Assembly (NCBI RefSeq): GCF_008831285.2
Contig: NC_045149.1
Location: forward strand, 7,094,417-7,158,416
Direction of reading: 5' to 3'
Origin: Nymphaea colorata
Taxonomy: Eukaryota > Streptophyta > Magnoliopsida > Nymphaeales > Nymphaeaceae
DNA length: 64,000 nt
Positions 1 to 11,610 of this stretch are shown here, in pieces. Each line of letters begins with the position of its first letter. The first letter of the stretch is position 1. The translations under genes were made by a program, and so were the position numbers. A model generated the notes under the pieces. The model saw only the letters and a program-made list of their open reading frames with translations, did not search any database and was not told where the DNA came from.

Positions 1-1324
1 AGTTTGGCATTATCATCCTTCTTTCTTTTATCTTTCTTTACACCCAAATTGATTTTGCTTTCCTGCTGTACTCGCCAGACACATGGATCCAGTTGCCTGT
101 TTTATTGTTGGTGTTGTTTTTGTGAGATGCTTGGACTGGCGGGCTTGCAGATTGCACTGAAATCAGGTCAGTTGGTTCAGTACTGCTCAGGCTAACCGTC
201 AAAGAGGTGTGAAGCCACATACGGGCTCCTCAAGGTTTCTTTACTTTCAAAATAATATCTTTAAATATTTGCTATGAGTGTCCCTTCGGATACAAAAATA
301 TGTGAACAGTACCTTTTCCATTTTTTTTTTCTGGCTCAGCCATTAGCTAACACACACCACCCATCTTCTCTAGTCCCCTCTTAAAAAACATGGATCCCCT
401 CTTAAAAAACATGGAGGAGCCTCTCTTCATTCTCACCACCCAGTAAATTTCTGAAGGAACAAAGTTTTTCTTTTCCTCGGGAAGGGAGAATGATTGCTGC
501 AATTATCTTTTTTGACGCAACAGTAAAAAAATTTCAGAACAGACCTCTTTGTGAGAGATGAGGACAGGATCATGTCAAAACGCTAGTACGTTTGTAATAG
601 TATGGATACATAGAAGTGAAATGAGTTTTTTCAAGATCAATTAAATTAAAACACTAGTACATGAAACCATACAAAATAACTTTTAAGAAAGTTATATGGC
701 ACTATTTTTTGGGACGGTATCTTGGTTGAAATGGGTAATTCATAGTTGAGATTTTTTTTTTCTCCTTGTGTTTGTGCATGTACAGTAGCACGTCACCCAA
801 TTCTTTAGTTTAATACAACTTTTCATTTGATCATATATATATATATATATATATATAGTAAATAACAACTCTATGTTTCTAGACTCATCCAACCATCTAA
901 CCTGAGCCGTCCGATTCAACATTATAAACAGTTAAAAAGTGAAAAAAGTAATGAGTATTTTTTCATCATATAATATTAGTTCATACTTTTTTTTTTTTTT
1001 TCAAATGGACAGCTCTGAGATTACTAGAGTCACCTTTCATTCACTCATATATATACCATAGGCAGGTTACAAAAATTTATAAGAGATCCAGTTAAGATGT
1101 ACAACAAAATCTCCATAAACCTTTTGATAGACATCAATGTTCCCAAACTGAAACTGAGATGATGCTATAAAAATAACAATCAAGACTTAGACATCTACAC
1201 ACATTGTACTACGACCAGAAATACACAAGTCTATACAATAATATGCTTACTGGAAAAAGTTGTACACCGCGCTTGCATGACAACCATGCAGAGGTTCATT
1301 CAATTCTCAAGCACCGATCTCCTG
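1..1324. other. AT-rich non-coding DNA
   Basis: No protein-coding gene is recognised here; open frames are short and unlike known families. It holds a TA microsatellite at 833-857 and poly-T runs. The part from about 1060 to 1324 could be the 3' untranslated end of a minus-strand transcript if the alternative last exon at 1325-1344 is used by the DUF569 gene. Confidence 0.5.
833..857. repeat. (TA)n microsatellite
   Basis: Uninterrupted AT dinucleotide tract of about 25 bases. Confidence 0.95.
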
Positions 1325-1344
1325 CTATGAAAATTCTTTAGCCA
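1325..1344 (-). other. Possible alternative last coding exon of the DUF569 gene
   Basis: On the minus strand a long pyrimidine tract ends in CTGCAG. It is followed by a 20-nt open stretch ending in TAG that joins in phase to the 1-nt overhang left by the DUF569 exon ending at 4704, giving the tail LAKEFS. The phase fit and the strong acceptor are seen; use in a transcript is inference. The competing nearer exon is 4540-4565. Confidence 0.3.
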
Positions 1345-1760
1345 CTGCAGAGGAAAAGAAACATGTTAAAACCATCAAAGGACGAGTTCAACAGGAAGAC
1401 AGAGAAAAACAATCGGCATACAAGGGTGATGTTTAAACTAAGGCAAATGCACTATTTTACAGTAATAGTTTAGTTAGCCTAATCAAACAAACGTATCAGT
1501 GGCAATATCAAGTAGTCCCACATATAGGTGGAGATCGGAGTGCTACCATCTAAGCCATAAAATGCTTCTAAACTGAAGACAATTTAAACAATATGTGCTA
1601 TAGCAGTTATATTTTTCCAACTCCTATTGGAAACCACGTTAAAGTGGTCTATGTCCAACAGAAAAGGGTACTAAAGAGTGTGGTCACTTCAGTACTCAGA
1701 AATGAATAAGCAACCGTCACATGGGTGCAAGATGCTAGGTGCGAGCATGGCAAGAGAGTC

Positions 1761-1786
1761 TGTGTGTGTGTGTGTGTACACACACA
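1761..1786. repeat. (TG)n/(CA)n microsatellite
   Basis: A TG run passes into a CA run, so the tract is partly self-complementary. It sits just before the C-rich island. Confidence 0.9.
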
Positions 1787-1794
1787 TATAAATC

Positions 1795-2635
1795 CTTTTT
1801 AGCCCAGCCACCTTGGCCGCATGCTGCCACTATGCCAAGGCCAATTGGCCTTAGGCGCAAGACCCTCTGCCACTGGCTAGGCTTTGCCTAGCTGCTGCCC
1901 AGGCCTCAGCCACACTCGGCCAGCCACAACTGAGCCTGCCAGCTCATGGCTTAGGCCCGTGGCCTAGCCATAGCCAGCAAGCCCCGAACACCGGCCCTTG
2001 CCTTCTGTGTCCTCCTAGCCCACACACTATCTCCTAGCCTTTGCGTTAGTTAAAACCTTAGAGCCACTCTCAACCACGGCGACCTTAGCCTCCACTAAAA
2101 GCTTCAACCTGGCCCTCATTCACGCCATGGAACAGGGGACAGCTCTAGGCTGCTTGCATACACAGTTACACACCCTGTACAAGATGTACAAGGTCACCCA
2201 CGGCCACTGCCACAGCCTTGCTGGCATAGCTGAACAATCTTAGCCCGACCAAGCACCTTTGGTGCCTAGCACTGCTTGGCCACTGCCTGAGCTTGCGCAC
2301 ACCCTAGCTGATCCACAGGCTGCAACATCTTCCTTCTCATCCCACTTATCTCGTGCTTGGTTTAGCCGGGCTGCAACATCTTCCTCCTCATTCCCCTTGT
2401 CTCATGCTTGGAAACAGCACACATTTGCATCCGAAATTGGGAACTTGTAAATCGCTACTGTTTGGTCCATGCTTGTCTAGATGACACAATTGTGAACATC
2501 TACACGAGTGCTCGCTCAATCCTAGGATTCTTGGGCATAAAGAGTCAAGGCCCTACCACGTAGGCAACCAAGGTGCTTAAACATCACACCCTTGGGGCTA
2601 CACTCCCCAGAAATGGCTGCCACAATGGCCCACAG
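1795..2635. other. C-rich, strand-asymmetric island, probably a transposon fragment
   Basis: About 840 bases are rich in GCC/CCA words and sharply unlike the AT-rich flanks. Part of it is duplicated in tandem: a block beginning GGCTGCAACATCTTCC occurs at about 2318 and again at 2369 (51-bp period). Open frames such as 2259-2450 are short and match no family I know. Composition and sharp edges suggest inserted repeat DNA, possibly an LTR-retrotransposon or Helitron piece, but no terminal structure is visible. Confidence 0.4.
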
Positions 2636-4539
2636 TTTTATATGAAAAAATTAGTTTCAAGTTTTCAACATCACGGACACGAGTCACATTAGCAGTTAGC
2701 AACAAATACTAGCTATCTATTGTAAGAGATTAAGGAAAGACCTAATTTTAACTTAAACATATGATAAAGCACTAAGAAATCAAGCATAAAAATGATGATG
2801 GTCATCTTTTTCATTCATGCCAGCCAAACTTCTTCATTTGCCAAGTGTTTCTAAGATGTAGCCAAAAAAATTGAACACCCATTGGTCAGGCATGGATAAC
2901 AAAGGATAAACGCTCATCCTCAACATGCATAAGCCACAAAATAGAACTCACGAACACAAACTGTAAGCAAAGACAAACATGGTCCTGTAAAAATTAAAAG
3001 AAAAAAATTCCATCAAACCTCAAAGAATAATTGAAGAATAATATGTTCATGGATAACAGAAAATGAAAGTAAAGGTCATGAAAGGGATATCACCATGTAA
3101 AGCACATATTTGACATTGACAAACAACCAGCTGCCTCTCCAGTAATCAGATGGCCCTACTAGGGAAAACCTATAGTGAGAACCCTCAATCTATGAGAACA
3201 AAAAAGTTTTTGAGCAACAAATAGCTTTCTTGTATTCTGGTTCATCCTACACCAAGATAAATACTCACATCCAAAACGTTAGCAGTTAGGAGTCTTATTC
3301 TCTTTTTTTGCTCCTATGGGTGCCGAAGAATCTCCAAGTCTAGGATGACTTCTATAGATGTAGAGCGTACCATATTTGACTATGGAAAAGGTACCCAACG
3401 GTGGATGGATGAAGTAAGGGCATGACCGCATGACTCTTTTTGAAGAGGTTAATCAAATTGATGAAGTTTAAGATGAAAAGAAATTCTGGAAAGGAAAAGC
3501 AAAATGGCAATTGTATATCCATAGATCTTCATGCGTGCTCGATATCGAGGTTGTGAGGAAAGCTACTAAATGGAAGGCTTCGCCTGCTACATGCACAGGC
3601 TTTCCATCCAAAGCTACAGACCGAGACTCAGGTTAAGCTTCGTCTTGGAACGTTTTGGGGTTAGGGACGCCTTCCTTTTACTTGTAGATGAAAGCGATCC
3701 CATATTGCACGAGCAAACATACAATACACCCTTCTGGTTCTGGAAATTCTTTCACTGTACTTTCTGTCATATGATCTTTTATCAACACCACGCTTCTGGC
3801 GACTCGCTTCTACGCCTGGCCCGCCGCCTATCATTGGAAGCCCAACATTGCTATAAGAGAAAGCCAACGACTCATAGCTCTGCGCATCAGGGAGATTATC
3901 CTAGCATTCAAAACATTAATCTTGGGAAATAAAGCACATCTCTATCATTATTCCTTCATCTCCAAACCAGAACATATAATTTACAACCCCAATATACCAC
4001 CTATCCATTTGTAATGGATCAACAAATTCCTTCATGATTTAGCTTAAAGCCTTAACCAGATGATCTAATTCAGTCGCCCCATGAGAAACCAAATTAATAA
4101 ACCCAAATTAATATAGTTATGACCATAACCCACACCACACTTGTCATTATAGGACATCACTTTCTTTAACAGCATTCTCAGCTCCTTTTTGTGAGCTTCA
4201 TTTAGTAACTTCGGCAAAATGAATACCACGACAATGACGACTTATGCAACTATCATGTTCGCCTATTTTTTGCAACAGACATATTCATAGGAAGGAGGAA
4301 GATGTGGCCACAAGAGAGCTTTCATTGCAAGTCTATTAAATAACTGATGAGTTTAGTGAAAAGTTTCAAGGTTTCCATTTACATATAAGCTTGGAAGAGC
4401 AAATCAAATGTCTATGCTTGCAAGGCTGACGAGTACATGGCTAGTACAAGTACAATACAAAAGAAACTAGAAAATTAAAGTTTTTAGCAAAATAAAGGAA
4501 GACAAAAAAATAGAAAAATATTTGATCATCCTATTATGA
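2636..4539. other. Non-coding stretch downstream of the DUF569 gene
   Basis: AT-rich DNA with no recognised gene. A 120-codon frame at 3570-3932 has no family resemblance and no splice context. If the distant last exon at 1325-1344 is used, this whole stretch would be intron. Confidence 0.45.
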
Positions 4540-5886
4540 CTATGAAAACACTTGATCTGCCTCAGCTGAAAGAGCACTTCATTCTCAGAAGCATAAGAGG
4601 AGACACCAAAGAATAATGGACACTTGCAACACAGTGCCATAAACAATAGCACCAACAAAATTAACTATTTGAAAAGACGAAAAAGGTAAGTAAAAAAGCT
4701 CACATCTAGATGATGGCTCAACCAAGACAATACGCATGGCTGCATTGTTGGGGGGGAGCTGAAGCCGCAAAGGATAAAGCTTCCCGTTCAGAGGATTACG
4801 TGAACAGATTATAACATTTTGAAGTTCAGTATCTTCTTCCACCTTCTCCAATAGCTGATCCAAGTTGGTTCCTTTGAACAAGAATGAATTCCATTCAATA
4901 GTATCATCTACATCACCATTTTCATCCGCAAAAGCATAATATATGAGCCGGCCATCGGACTTTGGTGGCGAATTCTTCAACGAATCAATAGACTGAAAGT
5001 TCGAAAATATGACTAAATCAATGTCAAAAAGTGTATGAGGGATCCACCAAAATCAATCACCCAATCGTTCCAAATGAAAAATTTTAGAAAAACTAATGCT
5101 CCATAAACCAAAACAAACCTCTAATCTACTCAAATTTCCTGCCGGTTCAGAAGCTTCACTTCCATCTACCTAAGCAATCAGAAAAAACAACCACTCATCA
5201 TTCTACGTAAATGTATAAGGAAAGAAAACAAGCCTCACAGCGAAAAGGAAAATCAGGTGGCATTATTTCTACCAAATTACAAACAAGAACCAGCGTCAAG
5301 GAATGAGATCAATGGAAAAAATTGTAAAAAATGATGAAATAAGGGATGAATTGTTCACCACATGGGCTTCTTGTCGTGATGGATCCTGTTGGGGGAGGAA
5401 ATTCTGTGTCGGCGACGGTGACGGCGATGGTTCCAACAAACGAATCTCAACCACATCAACCTCCCACAAAACCCAATCCTGAGTGGACGTCCGATGGGGA
5501 ATATCATGAGTCACTGAGTTTCTCCATGGTGGTAGTCCGCCATTACCACGCAGGAAGTTGCCATAATGCGTCTTTAACTTCACATTGAATCCCTCTCTAA
5601 TGGGTTCCCACTCCACCGATGAGTCCAGCCTTCTGGGCAGCGTCTGTAGGACTTTCCTCCCCGTAACACCAAGAAGGAAGGGCTCATTGGATGCCGTCAG
5701 GTAGCGGCCATAGCAGCTCTTGAGGCGAATGAAATTCCTTTGCTCCACCAACTCAACAGTCCATCGGGCATTGCGGGATGCACCACTTCGATCTTGGCAC
5801 ACTGATTCCTCGTCTTGCTCAGCATAGAGGTACTTGTCATGGTGGCTCCGTAGCCGGACAGCCTTCGCCTTGTTGAACAGGTCCAT
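4540..5886 (-). CDS. DUF569 domain protein (fascin-like fold, two-domain)
   Basis: Four proposed exons (minus strand): 5886-5359, 5169-5119, 4992-4704, 4565-4540, giving 297 residues. Residues 1 to about 150 form the first DUF569 domain, opening MDLFNKAKAVRLRSHHDKYL and containing ARWTVELVE, RLKSCYGRYLTAS and the LPPWRNSVTHDIPHRT block. Residues about 207-283 form the second domain (GRLIYYAFADENGDVD, NPLNGKLYPLRLQLPPNNA). The two are joined by a low-complexity linker. The family is annotated as actin-cross-linking-like from its beta-trefoil/fascin resemblance; its biochemical role is not established. I chose the ATG at 5886 because family members start there. A TTG five codons upstream is in frame but not a likely start. 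Exons 1-3 are well supported by phase and homology. The last, 26-nt exon (tail SEADQVFS) is uncertain, since a phase-compatible exon lies at 1325-1344. Confidence 0.85.
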
Positions 5887-7340
5887 ATCAAAGAACTTCA
5901 ATCAACCTACAAACGCTCTCTTGCAATCTACAAAAATAGGCAAAAAAGAAAAACCTTGATATGTGCATAGAATCAGAACAAATCAGAAGATTCAGAACAC
6001 AAACCTGGCTGAGAAATTAAATAATCTTGGGACATATTTCTATTTGTCTCCAGCATAACTTCATGCAGAAACCCGTAGAAAACTCTGAACCTTTTGAGAG
6101 CAAAACTCCCTGTCATTGACTGCTTTATTATCTTGCACCCTTGTGGACCTTTTTATGTTCATTGTGTAAAACCTGGTCCTCTACGGTCTTTAAAAGCTGC
6201 TGCATTAAATTTTGTATTTATTACTGTTAATTTTTATTTATTGTAGTTAATGGGTAATTTTTTCCATAATCAGTCCTCAATTCAACTAGAGGAGTTTCAA
6301 AAATAATAATAATAACAGTGACAAATAAGTTATAAATGGATCGTCCAAAGAGGAGCAGGGCCTGCACTTTTATCCATTAGCTTCTTTTTCTTCTTCATAG
6401 TTGTGTGCGTCGAGGGTCGTATCTGCAGAGGTATGTTGACTCCCTGGTTTCTTTCCAGCCTTCTCCACAATCATACATATGATGGTATCTGCATGGCTTG
6501 TATGACAATGAATGCCAAGAACATGTATGTAGATGTTTTTAATCAAGATTTGGGTTATATTTCTTATAAGCAATGTGTTGATTTATGTCGTGTACATCCC
6601 TCCTACATGTATATGCTTGTGTATCTTTGTACTACTAGTTTTATTGTGTCAATGCATGATACTCGATAGTTATTGACCTTGTATGCCATAATGCACATAC
6701 ACGTGCATGTAAATCTCTCAATATGTTAGCATGAAACATCCATAGCCTATGCATACAGACATCGAGAATAAATGCCCCCTTTCGTTACATAGTTATAAGA
6801 AAGGAAAAAGAGAAACAAAACAGATGAATGAAAGGGAATCAAAACCTGGGATGGGGAAACCCCTGATTTGTTTTTCTGCCTTATGGCTGCTTTCTCCTTT
6901 TCGATTGGAGCTGTTCTTGGTTAGGTCCTTTTGACCTGGAATGTGCAGAAAATTAGAAATAATAATAAGAAAATAATAACAAACATAATAATAATAACAA
7001 TAATAGAGGGAAAAGGCCACTTGGGGATTTTCAAGCGTTGTGCTGCCGGTGGCCTCGCTGGTCGGGGTGGCCGGAGACGGCCGCTGCAACGCTTGGCCAA
7101 ACCCCAAACCCTTGAAAACCTACAAGGAAAATGAAAGCGACAGGGAAGTGAAATGAATAAAACCCACCTTTGGTTCAGACGTCGTCACGCCTCCTTAAAG
7201 CCCGTGGTCGAAGGTCGCCGGACACTCCCCGGAGGCCGGCGGTGGGAACTTGGGTTGGGAGGAAAATGGGGAGACGAGAGAGACGTAACGCAAGGAGAAA
7301 ACTGTGAAAAAGCCGCGTCAAGCGCGTCTACGTGACTTTA
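5887..7340 (-). promoter_or_regulatory. Upstream region of the DUF569 gene, possible leader exon
   Basis: Reading minus, a pyrimidine-rich GC island at about 7340-7000 resembles a 5' leader. It holds a donor-like AAAG|GTGGGT near 7170, and an acceptor-like GTTTGTAG lies about 17 bases upstream of the ATG at 5886. A leader intron of roughly 1.2 kb is therefore possible. The minus-strand frame at 6793-7107 is low in complexity (Tyr-rich from a TTA/ATA repeat) and not convincing as protein. The rest is AT-rich. Confidence 0.25.
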
Positions 7341-9490
7341 TAGGAAAATTTCCAATCTTCACCTCGAGTTTGTAAAACTTTTCTGAAATACTGTTATAAT
7401 GTGACAATTTTTATCACGCCCCATTTTACAGAAACATAATTTCGGAAAGAAGCTCGTTGACGTTCTACACTGTTTTGCAAATTGTAGACTTTAAGGTCTG
7501 AGCGATAAAATTACTGTGAAAAAAAAATCAATGGTACAAAGTTAGTCCTTTGTGCTACTTTTTTGTGCTACTTTTTTGAAAAGTAAAATTACATTGACAA
7601 AGTAATTTTTTATATATTTGATTTGAGTATGAAAAACCTTACAAAAAAAAAGTAAGTTTTCCCTGTATACGATACACAATAAAATCTTTGTGCCTCAAAT
7701 GAGGCCTAAAGATAGTTTGGCATACTTTTTAACGAATGTTTCATGAATCTTTATAAATTCATAGACACCTAATTCTACTGCTATACAAATTTTTAAAAGA
7801 TTGTTTGGGTCGTACAGTGTTCTCACTGCCAAACAATCTTTAAAAGATTGCTTGGCATTAGAAATATGTTTCATAAATTTGCATCAAATTAAATATATAT
7901 TTGTAATACAAATGTCCAAGTTTTCAATGAGTCTACCCCCAACATTAATAGTGTCAATCAGCATCTAAATGTTTACAAAGTAAAAAAAAAAACTGATTGT
8001 TAAGGTTTGAAAAATTCATTTCGCCTAATTTTTCAGTTTTCTAGATTTCCAAAAAGTGTTTCTACACTAGTTTTCTGCAAGTTGAAAATATATCTTTGAC
8101 CAAATTTGATTGGTGTGGAGTTCAAAAACATGAAATTTTCCATAAATCGTATGGTGGTCATGTGTACTAATTTATTTGCTTGGATTGATTGGCCACATGC
8201 ATTTATTCATTCACGATTAATCATTACAAAGAGACTTAGATCTGGATCTGACTTGGTAATGCGGATCCACTTCGGGTTGGCCAGCCCACGGTTCTTCTTC
8301 ACTTTTTTTTTTTTTCTAAATTTACATGTAATTTTTTTTTTAAATATTTATCTTATATAAAAAAAATTCAAAATGGTACTTGGCGGATTTCGTCCCAACC
8401 TAAGCTAAGAAGCAGGCGGTTCTAAGCTTATACATATACTGACCTTAACTTGTCTTAGATCCAAAATCCTAATTCAGTGGTGGAGATCCAAAACCTTTTT
8501 ATGTTAATGGATCAGGTTTTGTATTGGTTCCAAAAAGCAAATGAGAAGAGGAGAAGGTAGGAATGACAAGAAACGGGGAGAGAGAAGGTCGAAAAGTCCA
8601 GATTTGATGGCTGCAGCGAAATGACAAGAAAGCCATCATTTGAGACTTAGTTGGCGTAGAAAGTCAAATACAACGAAAAGGAGGATATGACTAGAAATTA
8701 TTAAATTAAATCCGTATTTAGAACCCCATTGATTTCAAATATGTATTTTAATTTCGAAAGAAATAAATTTTCAAATATCAAAAATCAGAAAAGTGATTTT
8801 TTTTTTTAACTTTAACACTTAAAATGGGAAATGATCAAATAATGGAATCAATAAACTATTGTTTTAATATAAAATTAAAGAGAGATATCCCCATTACTTG
8901 AGAAGAGAAAAGTGAAAATCATTCACCATGAAAAAGTAAGAAAGATAGGCTGTGGCGGAGCTAGACATATTTGGTGGCGGAGCTAGACATATTTGGCTGA
9001 GGGTACTCGCTATATATTTAAGAAGTATATCGTATGAACATATCTAAAAATTTAGAGTAAAAATTTATTGTTGCACAACATATAATTAAGAGTTTTTTAT
9101 TGAATTGTATGGTCAATTGCCCACACATGCCCCCCGCCCCCTGTCACTGTCGGTAGGTGAGTGCAAGTGGCGAACCGCCATGCAGTAGCCTTCATTGATA
9201 GTGGGAGCCACCTGCACCTCAATGATAAGCGACACCGTTTTGATTTGTTTTGTTTTTTTCGAGTGGGCAAATCAAGTGATTGGAGTTGCATTGCTCAAGA
9301 AGTCCAACAAATTTTCATGGATAAAAAGTCCATGCATCCATCAAAATTTATCGGACCTCCTGATGTCTGACTTTTTTTTTGTAGACAAAAATCCAATGTT
9401 GTGTGCCCATAACGATGCATGCGACTCAATCTCATATTATTGGGGTAAGTACATCCTTAAACATGTTCAATCTGTCGAATTGACGACTCT
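7341..9490. other. AT-rich intergenic DNA with repeat debris
   Basis: No gene is recognised. It includes a hairpin at 7796-7841 and, at about 8952-9000, a 26-bp tandem copy of a GGCGGAGCTAGACATATT motif. That motif resembles the terminal sequence of the GGCGGAGC-type mobile elements found elsewhere in the window. Confidence 0.5.
7796..7841. repeat. 13-bp perfect inverted repeat (hairpin)
   Basis: AAAGATTGTTTGG at 7796-7808 is the exact reverse complement of CCAAACAATCTTT at 7829-7841, with a 20-base loop. It may be the centre of a small MITE; no longer arms are clear. Confidence 0.6.
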
Positions 9491-9493
9491 TAT

Positions 9494-9677
9494 CCAGTGG
9501 CGAAGCCAAGATTTTTCATTCGTAGGGCACTTGCATTGATGACACAACTTTGGTGTGGGCACTGCATATAATTTTATTGTTATAACAATGTAAAATTAAC
9601 ACATTATAATGAAATTTGGATGGATTGGCGTGGGCGGGCAGTGGTCCACCCCAACCAACAAGTAGCTCCACTACTGC
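9494..9677. mobile_element. Short TIR element of the GGCGGAGC type (MITE-like)
   Basis: The left end reads CAGTGGCGAAGCCAAG. The right end, reversed, reads CAGTAGTGGAGCTA, giving imperfect terminal inverted repeats around about 185 bases of AT-rich DNA with no coding potential. Related termini occur at about 8952 and 53735. Confidence 0.5.
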
Positions 9678-9861
9678 TCTTATATCTCAAAATGAGAATT
9701 TGTGGTTCTTTGCTTTTAGTTTAGTTAGTCTATGGAACCTCAAAGAAAAATATATTCTACCCTAAGTTCCTTTTGATATACTGCCCCACATTAAGAAGCT
9801 TATTCTTACTAAAAATTTTGATAGATTTTTAATAGTTTGTAAAGGAGGTTGTTAAGTGGTT

Positions 9862-9968
9862 GGTTATCCTAATTCCTGGTTGAGTTGGAAAAAAAGCTAC
9901 TAATGTGTAGATAGGTTATCCTAATTCCTGGTCTTTTTGAGTTGGAAAAAAAGCTACTAATGTGTGGA
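9862..9968. repeat. 52-bp tandem duplication
   Basis: A block starting GGTTATCCTAATTCCTGG and containing GAGTTGGAAAAAAAGCTACT occurs at 9862 and again at 9914. The second copy has a small insertion. Confidence 0.85.
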
Positions 9969-9984
9969 TAGGGCCTTGTCTAAC

Positions 9985-10340
9985 CAGGGTCCAAAACCCG
10001 AGCTCGGCCCAACTTGGTTAAAATAAAAAATTTATATATTTTTAACATAAAATATAAACATAATTGATTGTAATAAAATATTATGAGTATATATAAATAT
10101 AATAAAAAATATTAAAAAACTTATCAGGCCGAACTGGGTTTAGTCAGGCCCACACCGGTGCCTTTTTTTCGGGCTCGAGTTACCCGGCCTGATGCGTAGG
10201 TTTATATATTAGTTCACAAGTTTGTGAGCGGAACCAGGCTTAGTTGGGCCCACCCAAGCGGGTGCCTGTTTTTGGGCCCGAGTCAGGTCCGATACCCGGC
10301 ATGATGTTAGGCTTAGATACTAGTTCACAAGTTTGTGCAG
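9985..10340. mobile_element. hAT-like non-autonomous element, GGCCCGGG type, copy A
   Basis: GC-rich ends with GGCCC/GGGCTCGAG words flank an AT-only core. Its 3' part is partly duplicated: the phrase AGTTCACAAGTTTGTG occurs at 10211 and 10322 (111-bp period), each time after a GGTGCC...GGGC...CCCGGC block. Similar layouts occur at 14518, 50232, 51354 and 57860. It has no coding capacity. Confidence 0.5.
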
Positions 10341-11375
10341 TGATATACGGAGTAAAACTGAAAGGGAACTTCTCAGTTCACATGAGAACTAGTGGAAGTT
10401 GTGGGAAACTAATATGGATGTCCATGCCTATGTGAACCAAATGCAAGGGTCATGAGGTTCAAGATTTAAATGTACCCAATAAATGCACATTGGAGTTTGG
10501 ATTTTTTTTTAACCCATTTTGCTTCTAAACCAACTTAGAAGGTCCAAATCTTGCATTAAAAAAGCGAGAAACAGAAAGGAAACTGGTTGGAAAATGCTTA
10601 AAGAAGAAACAATTTTTTGAGAGAGAAAAAAGAACTAGATTTGCACAATGTTGTCCATGAAATTAGGAGGTGAAATGACTTCAGGTGCTACTGTTAATGG
10701 ACACATTATCTGTGATAGATAAAAAAAAAAAAGCATTTTCCAACACAATCATATACCATGGACTATATTTCTGGCAAGTTCCCTTAATTCTCCATGGAGT
10801 TAGAAATCTGAAAAAGGAATTTCCAATAAGAATACATGTCGAACGAATAAGGATGTTGTTAGATGGCTAAAAATTAAAAGTCAGTAGCTAAAAGGCGATC
10901 GTGTCAAGAGCATTAGTGACGACTTATAGTGCAGTGATAGTTCATCGTACTTTTATCGAAGTTCATATTGCTTTGAACAATGGTTTTTAAAATTTTAATG
11001 ATTCACCTACCATTTGCATGCAACTACCATATTTGAATGATTGTATCCTCCTATATGCATGTGAGTGCTTTATTTTTTTAATTTTTTTGCTACGACAACT
11101 ACCACTTCTATCAGTTAATAAAAGGAAGGGAGCCTATCCCTTAGCAGGCCTTTTCTTGAACTACCACTTCCAACAACTAAATGTGTGTGCCTCTATCCGC
11201 TCTCTTCACAATAATTGAAGATTTGGTGAGAAAACAAGTAAGCATTTGTTGGTTAGCGATATGCATGTGTATGCATAGAGAGAGAACCCTCATATTATGT
11301 CTCTCCAAAATATGCTTCTTTTGTATGCCACCTAAAGGTTTTTTAGTTGTTTCTAATTATTTTAACTGGCTATCG
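10341..11375. other. AT-rich intergenic DNA
   Basis: No gene, RNA or clear mobile element is recognised; all frames are short and unlike known proteins. Confidence 0.5.
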
Positions 11376-11377
11376 CC

Positions 11378-11610
11378 AAGGAGGTTGGCGCAATGGTCGG
11401 GGCGGGGTCCAGTAAGTGGTTGGACTTCATTTCGAATTCCCGTACCCTCTGTGCTCCACAGGGGCGCGTTATTGACGTGCAAGTTGAAACACGGTGAGAC
11501 AGCACCTCGAGACGCCGAAAGCAAACCTTGTACCATAAGAAGATGGGTGAAGGCTTTGGCTTGGACTGAGCTCAAGCTAGTCGTGCAAGCACAAAGCACA
11601 TAGCCCAAAC
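11378..11610 (+). mobile_element. tRNA-derived SINE, family 1, copy 1
   Basis: An A-box-like TGGCGCAATGG lies at 11386-11396 and a B-box-like ATTTCGAATTCCC at 11429-11441, spaced as in RNA polymerase III promoters. A tRNA-unrelated body with GACAGCACCTCGAGACG follows. A diverged homologue with the same order of blocks lies at 56955-57185, which supports a dispersed family. It does not fold as a functional tRNA. Confidence 0.65.

Noticed and set aside
3570-3932. 120-codon plus-strand frame
   Set aside because: No recognised motif, no splice or promoter context, and an overlapping frame on the other strand; likely chance.
5887-5901. TTG start five codons upstream of the DUF569 ATG
   Set aside because: Non-ATG, and family members begin at the MDLF/MEFF position.
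6793-7107. 104-codon minus-strand frame with a GC-rich start
   Set aside because: The Tyr run comes from an ATA/TTA repeat; more likely leader DNA than a protein.
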